A stretch of DNA of 64,000 nt from Girardinichthys multiradiatus (Eukaryota > Chordata > Actinopteri > Cyprinodontiformes > Goodeidae): NCBI RefSeq assembly GCF_021462225.1, contig NC_061813.1:18624442-18688441 (forward strand), read 5' to 3'. The notes under the pieces are model-generated. The model saw only the letters and a program-made list of their open reading frames with translations, was not told where the DNA came from and did no database searches. The first letter of the stretch is position 1. Each line of letters opens with the position of its first letter. The position numbers and the translations under genes are program-made. Shown here piece by piece: positions 12,611 through 24,988 of the stretch.

Positions 12611-13760
12611 CAGTTGAAAACACATATTTATGTACACTGCATAATAATGTACATAACCTTCTTTTTTTCCAATGTCTGACTTGTAGTCCAACTAATTCTT
12701 CCTTCACTAATTCCTTCTTTATGATGGTTAGGATAAGCAAAATCATGCCTGTTTTCTAAATGCCACAACAATAATTTGGATACTTTTTTAGGAATTTTTT
12801 TTATCTTTCTTCAAATTCAGAAGAATTTAAGTATTAAGTATGTTTTTATGTTAATATTTTCTAATCATTTGATAAAATTGTCTTTTAAACTGCGTGACAA
12901 ACATTGTGGATATCCTTCCACCATCTTTTCTTAACAGTTTGGTAGACTTTTTGCACATTCTTACTGACAGAACTGGTGTAACTGAGTCTGGTTTATAGGC
13001 CATTGGCTCGCAGAAACATTTTCAGCTCTACACACCAATTTTCTATGGGACTGAGATCAGGGTTTTGTGATGGAGACTACAAAATATTGATTTTGTCATG
13101 TTTAAAAAGTTTACTTTCCATTTAGAAGACCTGTTTGTGCCTTACTTTAACTCTGTTGCTGATGTCTTGAGGTGCACCAGCAGCAGAACACCCACACAGT
13201 GTGATGCTGCCCCCTCTATAGTTCATAATTGAGATGGTGTTCTCTGGCTTATAATATTCCCCTTTTCTTTCTCAAAATGTAACAATGGTCATTATGGCTA
13301 AACACTTCATCCTTAGTTTTATTACAACACTAGACACGTTTCCTAAAATAAAGGATTTGATTTCCTGTACTCGTTTTTAAAAGTTAGTCCTTTATTGCTT
13401 TGGTGTAATGGTTTCTTTCATGCTGAGTGGCTTTCAACCCATGTTGTTAAAGGACTTGTTTCAGTGTATAATGACACTCTTAGCAGTGTTGAACAGTATC
13501 TTCACAAGGTCTTTTGTTTTTTGTTCTGGGGATGACACTAGAACACCTTCATCTCTGAGACACAGAACTTGTCTTCTTCCTGAGTAGTATGATAGCACCT
13601 TCAGGCATCTGGAAATTGTACCCAGGTGGAAACCAAAGCTGTGCAGTTTCACAATTCTTTTCTTGATACATGTTTTGGCTTTTTCATCGTATAAGACGAT
13701 AGTATGTTTGAGATATCACCTTAGGTACATTCACAGATATCCCTCGATTTACAGTCATAT
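12611..13760 (-). mobile_element. Degenerate Sleeping Beauty-type Tc1-like transposon (family B)
   Basis: TA then CAGTTGAAAACACATATTTA at 12611 is a decayed form of the salmonid/cyprinid Tc1-like terminus (CAGTTGAAGTC...). The antisense transposase follows in order on the minus strand: the segment around 12950-13080 corresponds to the C-terminal half, that at 13180-13220 to the HHDETWWW-type region, and that at 13490-13660 to the N-terminal DNA-binding half, where the minus strand reads KLHSFGFHLGTISRCLKV. Many stops and gaps. The far end near 13.76 kb is not clearly preserved. Dead copy. Confidence 0.65.
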
Positions 13761-16190
13761 ACAATAAATTTGTATATGCATTCCAATGAGGCTCATTTGT
13801 CAGATTAAAATGATCTTTTGAAAATAATGCCCTTAAATAAGCATATTATTTTATTAATCCTACCTTTCTTTATTAAAAGTGTATTTCTTATATTCGTCTG
13901 ATGTAGTATTCTAATCTTGAATGTTGTAATCTCATTAGTAGAGAGCTAAAGAAACCATCAATTGTCCATAACACTAAACACTAAAATTGATACTTGATCT
14001 AGAAACAGTATAAGGTCAATTAACCGCATGTGATCTATTAATTTAAGATTTGAATTTATTTTTATTCACACTAATATCTTTATACTAACAAATTATGAAA
14101 GGGAAAAAAAACAAAAAACAAATGTAAAAACAAGTTTTAGTCTATCACTAGATTTAAGGGGGGATTTCTATAAAGAGGGAGTAAATGTTCACACCTTGGT
14201 AAATAAATTTTTTAAAATCTATTTCAAGATCTATTTTTCCAAGACATTTTGTTTAGACTCACAGATACTTAGATCTTAAAATGTCAATAAGCTATCACTT
14301 TAGACATAACATCTCATGACTGGAACATTTAATTCACAATTTCTCTAAACATGTAATTATTACATTGAATAAAAAGTTTATATTTGGGGATTGAGATCAA
14401 CAGCAAGCAGTATTTAAATTTACAACAAACTATGGATGATTTTAAGGATATTTTAATTTATAAATTAAACAAAAGACTTGACAGGTATTGACAAGTTTCA
14501 GATTGTAAGCATAACTACTGATGAAGTCAGCCCACCTATATCTTGGATTAAATCTGTTCCTGTGGGTGAAAGGTCAAATTTTAGGTGTTCATGTGAATTA
14601 CTTTTCCATTTAAGGACGTTTTTAACAAGGATAAATTTCAGTGACAACTATACAAATTGAAGATAGTTTATTTGACCATCAAATAGTTGAGGCAGCATAT
14701 TAATTTTTTTATAATCTTTCTTTTCATTAACTTTTATACAATTTTTTGTCTTTGTTTTTAACCAAACCCATGATTTATTTGTACCACTAAGAAAAAAAAA
14801 ACTGTTTTGAAAGGGACAAGTCAGTTTAAGAAGAAAATAAAGAAACAACACCAACTAAAGTGAGACACAAAGAGGGGGGTGTCAGTGCAAGATGAGCAAA
14901 AATGAAGATGGGCATGGACATGGAAGGACGTTTTGAACAAAATGCACAAAAACCATAAAAAATATCTGACTGATTTTCTTCTTTTGGCTTACTTTTTTCT
15001 TGATTTCACTCATTTCTCTTCTTGCCTTTCTGTGTCTCCTTTTCATCCCCCCGCCCCGCTTCCTTCACTGCAACCCACCCCCAACTGTTGAAATATTATT
15101 TTCCCCCTCCTGTCGTACTGCCCCCCCACCTCTCTTTATCTTGTCATTGCCTGTCAGTAGGGATTCTGTCTACACTGAGTGTTGCTTACGTGCCTTATGT
15201 GTGAACACATTGAGACTGAGATACACTTAAGAGCTCATTGATTTAAAAATACCTTCGATATTGGAGATCCCCTCCTGCAGATTCGTTGAGGAGCTTATCA
15301 CACACACACATAGACACGCGCGTGTTGAGATACGCAGAAACCAAAGCTCCACTCCAAAGTTTCTCCTTAAACTTTGTGATTGACCTAGTTAGCGTGTCGT
15401 TTGACAAGTTGTCTGTTTTGACATGACATCCTCTGGTGTTTATCAACATCCATTCTGCCTATCACACGCTCACATTGGGAATTCACATACACACATTCAA
15501 AGATGAATCAAGCTAAGATTTCAAAATTGGTTGGAAGTTACTGATGTATTTGCTCTGGGTTAAGTTGAATGAAATGCAATTTTAACATTAGGGAAAGCTT
15601 TGGTCAGTTTTCCCTCCATCTGTCTGTGTGAGAGAGAGAGGCAGAGAGAGAGAGAGCGCATGTTTGTATTATTTAATCTATGGAATTCAAAACACAACCC
15701 ATATCACATCTATCCACAACACTACACATTTCTATGGGTCCAAGTTGTTGCACAAATCTTCGTGTGTGATTTAGCTATGTGCATCACATGCACACTGCGT
15801 GTCCAACTTTGTTTTCGCCCTCCTTGCAGTAGCAAGGTTCTTTACTACGTTAAGCGAGCCTGGCCACTGACAGCTAGAGGTGAAAGGTCAAAGAGCCAAG
15901 TTAACTCCATCAATCCCCTCGGACAGTTATAAACGAGCCCTCAGCTCTGGTCAAAACAATCCTTGGATCATGGGGGACAAGCAAGAGGTGGAGAGAGATG
16001 GAGAAAGAGGGAGGGAGCGGTTGACTCAATTTGGCATTAAGGAGTGCTGTAAATTAAAAGTAGAAACTACTTTCCATCAAGTGTGTTTAACAGTTATAAA
16101 TTTAGTTTTCTTCATAGTTATTATTTTTAATGTTATGGAGTCAGTAATCCTCTTTTTTTATCCAGCCACTATTTCCAGTACCAGAATATA
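13761..16190. other. Intronic stretch, AT-rich then C-rich
   Basis: 13.8-14.9 kb is strongly AT-rich. 15040-15130 contains C-runs of up to eight. A GA repeat lies at 15629-15657. I see no supported exon or transposon. Confidence 0.4.
15629..15657. repeat. (GA)n microsatellite, interrupted
   Basis: AG dinucleotide repeats interrupted once by GC (GAGAGAGAGGCAGAGAGAG). Confidence 0.8.
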
Positions 16191-17027
16191 CAGTGCCCTG
16201 CAAAAATATTCATACCCTTTGAACTTTTTACCCATTTTTCAATTTACAACCACAAACTTCAATGTATCTTAATGGGATTTTATGTATCCAAAGCTTTGAA
16301 CATCTCACAGAGCAACGTTCAAGTCAATCAAAAATAGAGAAAATTGGACAGCTAAAAACCTACCAATACATGTCGACTAAAATAACTGGCTGGTCAAGGA
16401 GAGTATACATAAGCCAAGTAGCCAGGAGGCTTGTGTTTACTCTGGAGGAACTTCAGATATTCACAAGTCAGATTAGAGAAGGGACAACTTTTACTCCTGC
16501 ACTCAACAAACATAGCCTTTATTGATGAAGGGCATGAAGAAAGCCATTATTCAAAGAAAGTTTTGCCATATGCATAGTCCACACACCATCCCCATGATGA
16601 AACATGGTGGTGAAGATAGCTGTGGGGAAAGTTTTCTTTAGCATGGACAGGAATCTTGGTCATAGTTGCTAGGAAGATAGAAGGTAGTAAATGCAGGGCA
16701 AGCCTGGAGGCTGTAAACAATTTAAGACTGGGGCAGTGGTTCACCTTCTAACAAGATAGTCCTTAACATACATCCAGAATGACAATGGGTGCATTTTATT
16801 CAAAGCATATGTTAGTTTTGCCCAATCAAAGTGCAGAATAGTCCAAGTGAAAATCTGTTGCAAGAATGTCCGTTCAGACACCTTGAATCCAATCTGACTG
16901 AGCTTGAGCTATTTGGCAAAGAAGAATGGGAACATATTTCAGTTTCTACATGTGCAAAGCTGGTAGATACATTAATATTTTTAATGCAGGGGTAAAATGT
17001 TTTGGATTCATACTTTATAGGCATGAC
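16191..17027 (+). mobile_element. Degenerate Tc1-like transposon (family A)
   Basis: TA at 16189-16190 is followed by CAGTGCCCTGCAAAAATATT, nearly the canonical family A terminus. The decayed sense transposase includes the DETWWW-equivalent region near 16590-16620 and the NLTEL/FAKKNGQ-type segment near 16890-16950. The right end is blurred, with a TTCATACTTTATAGGCATG remnant near 17008-17026. At about 840 bases it is internally deleted, with several stops. Confidence 0.75.
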
Positions 17028-17941
17028 AGATGACATGCATCCAGTGGCTTGGCTCCAAGTTCCCAGGGGATATTTATCTATTTGAGACAGGTCTGATTCA
17101 TATTTGTACTACGAAAAGGTTAAATAGGTCTAGATGACTTTGAACTATCAGAGAAACATAATCCCAGATTAAATATTCCAGAATACTTAAAGAAAGAAAA
17201 CAACAGACATTACCACTGACCTCAAACAGAGAGAACTTGATAAGTTACAGACAAAGAGAGCACAGACAGGAGACAAAAAAAAGTCGGAAACATTTCCTCT
17301 AGCAAACTTGTGAAGAGTCAAACCCACATGAAAGCATGTGCAGACATGCACACATAAATACACACTTTCATACAGTTGAAGTGAGTAATTAGGGAAGGTC
17401 ACCAAGGAAACAAGCAAACACAACCAGTTGCGAGATGTACTGTATGCTCAAGAGCCGAAAAACCATCTGTTTCTCTGTACTGTCATCCACCCACCGCCAC
17501 CATTATCTTACACACAAATATGAAAACAAAACTGGGATATTTCATCTGAAGGTCAGTAAACAGTCAGTGGAGTTCCCCTGTTTTTTTGATACATGGCTAT
17601 TGTTGCCAATGCATCAAAAAGTTGTCAACCTCAACGCAATTTTTTCTTTGTCAAGATGTTAAAAAAAAATTGGTTTTGATATTTTTTTAAGTTTCATCCA
17701 ATGGCCTTTGGTCAGAAAAGTTTTTTTTTTTTTTTTTCATACAGATAAAGAGATAAAGACATTTAAACTGTTAAACTTACAAAACGCAAGAGGTAACACT
17801 CTAATTGTGACTGCTTTATGACTTACATTTATTTAGTATTTATTTATGTACTGAACATTTAATTTAATGAGAAGAAATTATGATGCTTAGTTGTTTTTTT
17901 TAAACACACAAGAGTAATGTTTTACTTGTTTTTTTTTAAGA
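17028..17941. other. Non-coding intronic stretch
   Basis: No exon or transposon seen. Contains homopolymer T-runs near 17720-17740 and CA-containing sequence near 17340-17365. Confidence 0.4.
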
Positions 17942-18142
17942 CTTTTTTTTTTTTTTTTTGTGGCACTAGCGGCCTTTATCTTTTTTCTTCTTTTTATGTT
18001 CTGAATGTAAGCAGGCAGGAAGAAGGGTGGAGAGGGGGTGAGACACGCGGCACAGGTTGCCGGGGCCGGGACTTGAACCCAGGACAATGACTGAAGCCTC
18101 CGTATAGAGGTCGCACGCTCTACTGCTACTGGAAAGCACCCC
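17942..18142 (-). mobile_element. tRNA-derived SINE
   Basis: On the minus strand a tRNA-like head contains a good RNA polymerase III B box, GGTTCAAGTCC (about 18069-18079), and an upstream GTAGAGCGTGCGACC segment resembling a damaged A box. A tRNA-unrelated body follows, ending in a 3' A-tract seen here as the T-run at 17942-17959. Orientation, tail and size of about 200 bases fit a fish tRNA-derived SINE. SINEs are transcribed by Pol III and moved by LINE machinery. I cannot name the family with certainty. Confidence 0.65.
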
Positions 18143-19834
18143 ATTAGTGATTTTTTAGTGTTTAATTTTTCCGTGTAGTGGCCACAGTACTCTTGGTTTG
18201 CAGCACATAGTAAGATCTCATTAACAGTTACTTGAGAAGTAATTTGTAGAAGGAAATAAGAAAAACATGTGAGAGTAATGTTAGTGTTAAATACTGCAAG
18301 GGCAAAATAATTTGTTTTTGTTTTTTTTTTAATTTTCATTACAGAAAAATGTTGCAATATCGAGAATAAAGTCAAATTAGATTTCAAGAATACAGTTGAA
18401 ATGCTCTGTTCTGTGATTTGAGTTAAAATGCTGAAAGTAAAGTGTTTTGTTCTTCCCCAACAGCATTGATATACGTCGCTTATCAAGTGTGAGTCCACAA
18501 GATCTTTTTGTGCTAAGAGAGAAGTCATTCCTTGTTATTAAGTCTTCTTCAAAATTATAAAGTTTCAAGCTCATTTAGATGAGGCAAAACTGTCATAGAT
18601 CTTTGCAGCAGTGTGATTTCGACATTGCTGTTGGTTATTATTTTCTACATTTTTTCATTTCAACTTTTTTCTTCTCATTTTCTGTTTAATCTTAAAACAG
18701 GAAAGCAACAAAGACAAACAACTTCCTCTTTCATTTTTTCTTCCACATGATCCTAATACTGCAATGAAGTTCCCCAACATCATGATTACCTAATATGTTT
18801 CAGTGAACTTTAGGATCTCGTGCTCTATGATCAACAATCAGGTGTGGCTATCAACAAGAACAAGTGGCCAACTATATTATCAAGATGCAAAGCAAGAATG
18901 CTTCGTAAGCGGAAGTTAACAACCTAATGAATATTGCATCCATACAATCTTTGGTGATTGCAAAAATGCACATATTGATAGTGCTATGGCTATTTTGATT
19001 TCATATATTGTGTAGCTCTACTTTGTGAAAACCAAAGTGAATGACCGCAAGTTCTAATCTCAGTTTATCAGTTTATTTGTAGTAATCTTTCTGCTGATTT
19101 AGGTTCAAAACTAAGGTCAGTTAACTGAAAGTTATCTGAGACATAAAATGAAGAAAGCTGAACAAAAGGAACAAAGAACAGAAACAGGTGTGTCAGCTTG
19201 TTTTATGTCAATTTATGATGGGTGGTGCTTTCATTTTTTTAATATGACATTTTAATAATTTTCAGAGAAAATTAAATAATGATGACACATACTCTTGTTT
19301 AAATTTTGTTTTTCTCTTTTGTCATTTTTGAATTTGTTTTGGAGCTTAAAATCCTTTCAACCGTGTTTCAAAACCGTTTTTGCCATATTTCTTGTTCTTG
19401 GTTCTATTTTTCTCTTTTATATGCGGAGACTAGATTTAGTGCACACTCTTAGGTGTTTTTGCCCCATGGATGCCTGCATTTATACCCACATTGTTTCAAA
19501 GATCCACAAAAGGAAAGGGTCTAAATCGGCTACAGTCCTTTGCTGTTGGCTACTAAGCTGGTTCACTGGAGCAGTGGGAGGCACAGCACCTTGCTAAAAG
19601 GCTCCTTTAGAAGCGCACCCAAAGAAAACTGAATTGTTACTCATTAATGTTTGCTATGCCTATATTTTTTCCTGCAGGCCCTGAGGCTAAACTGGGAAAC
19701 TGTTTGAGTCTAGCCTGATTCAGCCACTTTTGGGTTGCTGTCACGCCCTTACTTTGTATTGTGGGTGTACAATCTGTGGACATAAAGTATTTTCATCTTT
19801 TTTTGCTTTCATCTTTTTCTTTCTTCTTACTAAG
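18143..19834. other. Non-coding intronic stretch
   Basis: AT-rich with no supported exon, RNA gene or transposon. The final 60 bases are pyrimidine-rich, as expected before the acceptor at 19834. Confidence 0.4.
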
Positions 19835-19996
19835 GTGTCAGAGAAAGAGGTCTGGCACTTGGACTACAAGATCAGAAAAAAATAAGGAAGAGCTCCATCT
19901 GTTATAAAAAAGGGACAGAGACACTAAATGCCTTATTACCAAAAGGAAAACAAACAACAGCAGCTATACACTCAGCTCCAATCTAGTCAGCAACAG
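19835..19996 (+). pseudogene. Exon-like block of coiled-coil pseudogene, compensated frameshifts
   Basis: Bounded by a pyrimidine tract ending CTAAG and a GTAAGG donor. The length is exactly 54 codons with both ends in phase 0. The start reads VSEKEVWHLDYKIRKK, then TAA. The end reads QKENKQQQLYTQLQSSQQQ in the same frame. Between them the coiled-coil reading (NKEELHLL, KRDRDTK) lies in another frame and itself has a TAA. The simplest account is an extra A in the A-run near 19876-19882 and a later compensating loss, plus a stop. The first of several exons ending in a QQQ-like motif before the donor. Confidence 0.55.
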
Positions 19997-22289
19997 GTAA
20001 GGCAGAACAAAAATAATGCATTTTGACCCCAGTTGGTAATGTCTTACTTCACAAAACTAAAAAAAGAGGAACGCCTCATTTGAAAACAAACGGAAAAGTG
20101 TGGTCAACAAGTTTTTGGGAAGGGTTGGTTCAAGACCATTACAGAGGCTTGGTGTTGGCATGTTTTGTGTCAACCATCTAGCTGTTGATTTGAGGTGATA
20201 TTTAGGAATTTTGAGGTAATGCATTAGCAAAAGAACATATCCTCAGCATAATGCTACCACCACCATGCTTGTCAGATTGTGCGGTTCAAGTCAAGTTGTC
20301 TTGTGGTCTGACAGCTCAGTTTTTACTCCTCTGAACATAAACGTTTTTTTTCAGAATGCCTGAAGGTGTCAAGTTTGGACCAGTGACTAACTTTCTTAGT
20401 CATCAATGCCTCAGGCCATGGTAAAACTTGTTTTGAGACAGATGTTCAAGCAGTCTTCACGTCATGACAGACTGAACCATTGGTGGTTCCTAGGTTGTTC
20501 TCGGACATCAAACCAATGTTATTTCACGTGAGGGTGACAGTTTAGGTCAGAGAGTTGGCACTTGGATATGTGATTCTGGGCGCAAACAAAGGCTGCTTTT
20601 GGGGTACTTGGGGAAGGATGGCTTTGGGTTTCTGAACCCGGTTTTGCTTATAAGCCGGGTCGGTGCTAGAAAATCAACCAATTTAAGTGAGCTTTACTAT
20701 TTTGATTAGAAGAGTGGTCAAATATTCCACTATAAATATACCAGAACCTTATTGATGGCTATAAAAATATGTATACATTTATGCTTGCATCTTTAATTTT
20801 GATTTGAGAGAATCCACACTATATTCAAACTTCTACACAAATCAGTTAATACAAAAATAGAATGGACTCAATTATATGAACAAATCCCAAAGGGGAGGAT
20901 GGTTTTAATTTAGTTTTTTATTTAGTGTCTAGTCATATGAGTCCTGACCCTTCAACAAACTTCCTACTGATAACATTTGCAAAAAAAAAAATTAAATGCT
21001 CTCATGCAACTGAGATCTAAATCACCAGCTTTGTTTTGTTGTCATGTTAGATAAGTCTCCATCTACGTCATCTGAATTACCAAAATAAGATGATCCTCTA
21101 ATTGTCAAACTCTCCCATCTAATTGGATTAAAACAGAATTACAAGATGGAAAAAATGTAGACCAATTTAAATAAGATAATTTAGATAAAAATAAAGTTCT
21201 TATCAACTGAGGGTCATCTCGGATAGTCAGCTGACACCTATGAATACTGAAATAACAGACCAAATTAGGTTCGCCAGGTCATAATAGTCAGATGTGTTTT
21301 CCATTATGTTTTATGGGAGTTCTTTGTTTCCCTAAAGCACAAGCCCCTAACTATGGTCACATGAAAACAATAGTATCCACATTAGGTCTTGTTATGAGGT
21401 CTTTCAACCAGTTATAGATACAGGGCTGTAAATCAGTCATAGCTAGTTGAACTTCAAGACATTAGATCACCATAGAGAAAGAGATCCTGTCACATAAAGA
21501 GTTCAAAGAATAAGTATAAGGCTACAGAACAATCTATGATACTTCAAGCTTTGAGTCAGTTCTTTAAAATGGCTACCCACATATTTATAACCATCACTTA
21601 TTCAGTAAAAGCGTATATGAGCTGAATCAATGTCTTTTTGAACAGTCCTCACACATATTGCCCCAGAGCTGTAGTGGTGCTTCAGTTACTCACTCAATAA
21701 AGTAAAGAATCACATATGATGACTGCTGTTGTCTCCTCTGATTTGTGTCTTTGAGCAAGTTCCCCACTCACTGTTCTCCAGTGTTAGTTCTAGATGGGCC
21801 CTGCTAATCCCTGGTTAAACCAAGCTGCGGTGAACCACTGAAATCTAACTAGTTGGCTGTCATTAGCTGTAAACCCACATGTTCTGATCCAGATTACAAC
21901 AGGATTAACGTGGATGAACTCAAGCTGAGAGTTAGAGCGGGTTTAACTTTCTCAACCTCTACCCTTGAGAGGTGAGCTACAGTAGGATTTCAAGTGTAAC
22001 GCTTGGATTAAGACTGGTTTCACTTCCTTGGTTCCCCTGTCAATATGACAAAGGTTACTGTTGAGCAGCTAAGTATGGGTGTTTATTGTGTTTTCTCCAG
22101 GTGCATTTTGTTTTTTATCAAACACTGCTTTTTATCTGATTTTGCTAAACAGTATCACGATAATAATAGTTGTTTCCAAATTTTTCAGCAACATTTACAG
22201 AGCTCTTGAAAATATTCAAATATTCAAACATGAAAGATGTGAAGTGAGATTTCATTTCATTTAATTTTTTTAACAAATAAAAATGTAAA
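19997..22289. other. Intronic stretch with a blurred DNA-transposon relic
   Basis: Apart from the possible antisense Tc1-like relic at about 20080-20640, this is AT-rich sequence without supported features. Confidence 0.35.
20080..20640 (-). mobile_element. Very degenerate antisense Tc1-like relic
   Basis: The block at about 20240-20270, CATAATGCTACCACCACCA, is the antisense of the GGGSIMLWG-type transposase motif common to Tc1-like elements. Flanking sequence resembles antisense transposase loosely. No terminal repeats are recognisable, so limits and family are uncertain. Confidence 0.35.
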
Positions 22290-22872
22290 AGTGTGGCATA
22301 CATATGTATTCTGCCCTCTTCAGTCTAATACCCTTATATTAAATGCATTGCAACCAATTGCCTTCAGAAGTCACTTTGTTACTAAATAATCTCTCTATGT
22401 CTTTCAGTAAGCTCTAAAAATAAACATATTCTGAGAAACAGTAAAGAGGCCTGGGGTAACTCTGGATGCACCGTGGTGAGCCAAGGCTCAGGTGTAACAG
22501 TATTTTATATATTAGCTGTGCAGTCTACACATCTGCCCTTTATGAAAGACCGGCACAAAGGAAGTCCTTGTTAACTGAAAGGCATAAGACGTCCTAGTTA
22601 CAGTTTGTTGCAATCATTATATTGGAGACAGCAAACATGTGAAGGAAGGTATTCTGCTCAGATTAAAGCAATGTTAAACTGTTCTACATTTAACTTGCTA
22701 CATGGTGGAAAACTGTGGCTATCAAACTAAGAATACTGAAGTGAAAAATGGTGGCAGCATCATACTGTGGGGTAACTTTCTTTAGTACGGACAGGGAAGC
22801 TGGTTGAGTGTTGATAGGAACATTCATGGAGCGAAAATCATGTACACTTGACAATCTGAAGTAGGCTACAAG
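22290..22872 (+). mobile_element. Degenerate Tc1-like transposon (family A), sense
   Basis: The part near 22295-22385 (GTGTGGCATACATATGTATT, then CAATTGCCTTCAGAAGTCAC) matches the 5' untranslated region typical of family A as seen at 4280-4370. Around 22740-22800 the + strand retains a GGGSIMLWG-like transposase segment (GGTGGCAGCATCATACTG). The TIRs are unclear. It directly abuts a second Tc1-like relic. Confidence 0.55.
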
Positions 22873-22874
22873 AA

Positions 22875-23345
22875 CTCAAAATCAACACATCGTGGACCTA
22901 TCAAAAGAAACAGATGAGAAACAAATGAATTGACACCTATCAGTCTAAAAAGGTTAACGATGTCATTTGTAAGGCTTTGAGACTCCAGCAGAGTAAGATA
23001 ATGTCTCCAGTAAGAGGCATTATCCATAAATAAAGAAAACCGGGAAGAGTGAATTTTAACAGGAGTGGGCAGCCAGGCAAAATTACTCAAAGAGTGTGAC
23101 CTTCCAGATGTTTACAAAAGACCCAGATGACTTGCCATTACTGATGGAACCACAAATTCTGCTCTCTACCAAAAAAATCCTGAAAAAGAATATCCTACCA
23201 TCAGTTCACGATTTAAACCTAAGAAGCACACTTTGACTTTTTAGCTGAATAATGATCCGAAGCACACCGGCAAGTTCACCTCTGAATGGCATAAAAATAA
23301 ACAATTAAGGTTATGGAATGTCCTAGTCAAAGTACATTTGTCTTG
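22875..23345 (+). mobile_element. Degenerate Tc1-like transposon of another family (family D)
   Basis: Sense-strand remains of a transposase: the DNA-binding region (22930-23060, including GGCTTTGAGACTCCAGCAG and CATTATCCATAAATAAAG), then after a large internal loss the segment around 23140-23300 equivalent to VYQKILKENVRPSVR and NDPKHTSK. It contains stops and indels. This sequence type differs from families A and B, so at least two Tc1 lineages sit side by side here. Confidence 0.6.
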
Positions 23346-24065
23346 CATATATTTGAGTACATTTAATATTCTTTCTTATTCTTGTTCTCCTTTGAAATCT
23401 ACCTTTTTATGTTTTAGTTTTTATAGTAACCTAAAAGTGTAGTATTTTATTTGTATATATTTATTTTTATCCTTATTAACTCTCTTTCTTAGAAAAAAAA
23501 GGTTTTACAGTTTTATATTTAGTTAAAATCCAATCTATCAACTTTGTTATACTTGTGAAAGACCCCTGAAACTTTGTAGAGTTAAGTATAACCTACAGAT
23601 AACCAAGTATAATAATAAACTATAAAAATAAACTATAAAAGGTGCGGATCGATTCAACTGTGGGAACAAGTTGGAACTAAACTGATGCCCTTATGGTTCC
23701 CTTTATGTGAACTTTATGTATATTTAAGTCCATAATGTATAAATAAAACTGCTTCGGAAAACACTTTCATTTGTATACAGAAAACATATTTTAATTGAGA
23801 TATATAACCTTTATAATTTAAGCATATTTACTGATGTATTTTCTTGTTTATTGATGTATATTAGTGTATGAGAGCATCTCCCTAATGGTCCTGGTCAAGT
23901 AAAAAATTTGAAGAAACTTGTTAAAGATGACCAAATATAGGATGCTTTAACATTAAAACTTGCTAACCTGTCAGAAATAGAATAACCCCTAAAATTAGCA
24001 TGATTTGAGCTTTTTAAATGAAGACCGGAAAATATTAGTGATTCATGTGAAAAGTCTTCTTTCAG
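23346..24065. other. Very AT-rich intronic stretch
   Basis: No exon or transposon. Two near-identical ATAAACTATAAAA units lie at about 23612-23640. Confidence 0.4.
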
Positions 24066-24285
24066 GCTGAGGAATATGTAGAGAAACTCAAGAATCAGGA
24101 AGTAGTGATGGATCTTCTTTGTCAGCTGCTGAATGAAGCCAGAAATGAGCTTGAAGTGGCTAGTTTGAAAAATTAGAAGCAGGAAGAAACAATAATGATT
24201 TTTCAACGAAAGTACACAACAACCATAAAAAAACTGCATTAGGGTGAAAGGCCAGGTGGAACTTTTACAGCATTCACAACAACAG
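24066..24285 (+). pseudogene. Coiled-coil pseudogene exon with stop and frameshift
   Basis: CTTTCAG acceptor and GTGTTT donor. The frame from the acceptor reads AEEYVEKLKNQEVVMDLL and continues as coiled coil (LLNEARNELEVASLKN) to an in-frame TAG at 24174-24176, then KQEETIMIFQRK. After the run of seven A at 24227-24233 the coding frame shifts by one and ends VKGQVELLQHSQQQ in phase 0. The 220-base length is one more than a multiple of three, matching one inserted A. Thus one nonsense and one frameshift lesion in an otherwise well-preserved 73-codon exon. Confidence 0.65.
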
Positions 24286-24786
24286 GTGTTTGAATGTTGA
24301 TGTCTTGTAACGTGAAGGAGTAGAGCCAAAGTAAATGTAAAGCCGGGGTTAGGAGAGGGCTGCGGAGTCAGGCATGCTGATTCTGGGCATCACTGTTTGG
24401 CTCTTGGCAAATCAAAGATAAAATGGCAAATACAGAAAGGAAAAAAATCTGCTTTAAAGACTCATTCAAAATCCAGAACTCAATCCAAACGAAATGCTAG
24501 GCCAGGACCTTAAGAGAAGAGTTAAATATTAATGCCCACAAACCTCTGTAAATGAAGGTCATGATGTATAGAAGAGAGTGTTATAATTCTTGGCAATTAT
24601 AAAAGAGACTGATAAAATCATACAGAAAAAGGTTTTAATTTATTAAATCATACAGTGTTTCAAGTCTATTCCATGACTATATAAAGAATCATAGAAATTT
24701 TCTCTTTTCAAAGACTGTACATTGTTCTGAGCTTGTTTGCATTTAAAGTTGTGCTTAATCTTATCTACATTGTGACTCACATTTAG
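24286..24786. other. Short intron
   Basis: Non-coding DNA between two well-supported exon-like blocks. Nothing else seen. Confidence 0.4.
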
Positions 24787-24988
24787 GAGCTCATTCAGTA
24801 AAGAAAGAACTTGCTGAGCTGCTGCGGCCTTATAAGGAAAAAAGGTTGGCCAGTAGGAGAACTTGCCAGAGGCTCTCATAGTTAAAAGAAGAGCTCCTGA
24901 CCTATCAGACTTTCCTGAGAGAAAGTCACCAAAAAGTCAATAGCCTCTTGGATACCAGCAAGAGCACATGGAAGCCCTAAAACAACAG
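24787..24988 (+). pseudogene. Coiled-coil pseudogene exon with stop and frameshifts
   Basis: ACATTTAG acceptor and GTACTT donor. The long coiled-coil frame reads SVKKELAELLRPYKEKR, is broken by TAG at 24879-24881, then continues LKEELLTYQTFLRESHQK and KVNSLLDT. A one-base loss then moves the reading to QEHMEALKQQ, which ends in phase 0. The start also shows a frame offset relative to a phase-0 acceptor. The 202-base length is not a multiple of three. The style (leucine/glutamate heptads, QQ before the donor) matches the blocks at 19835 and 24066. Confidence 0.6.

Noticed and set aside
15880..16272. 130-codon + strand frame
   Set aside because: Hydrophobic, low-complexity reading entering the Tc1 relic at 16191. 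No homology recognised.
18061..18135. Possible functional tRNA gene on the minus strand
   Set aside because: Only the B box is good. The A box and the acceptor stem are not preserved, and the A-tail marks it as a SINE.
17887..18528. 213-codon open frame on the minus strand
   Set aside because: It runs through a SINE and several T-runs (poly-Lys readings). No protein family features.
23895..24329. 144-codon open frame on the minus strand
   Set aside because: Antisense to the coiled-coil exon at 24066; its openness is a by-product of that exon's composition.
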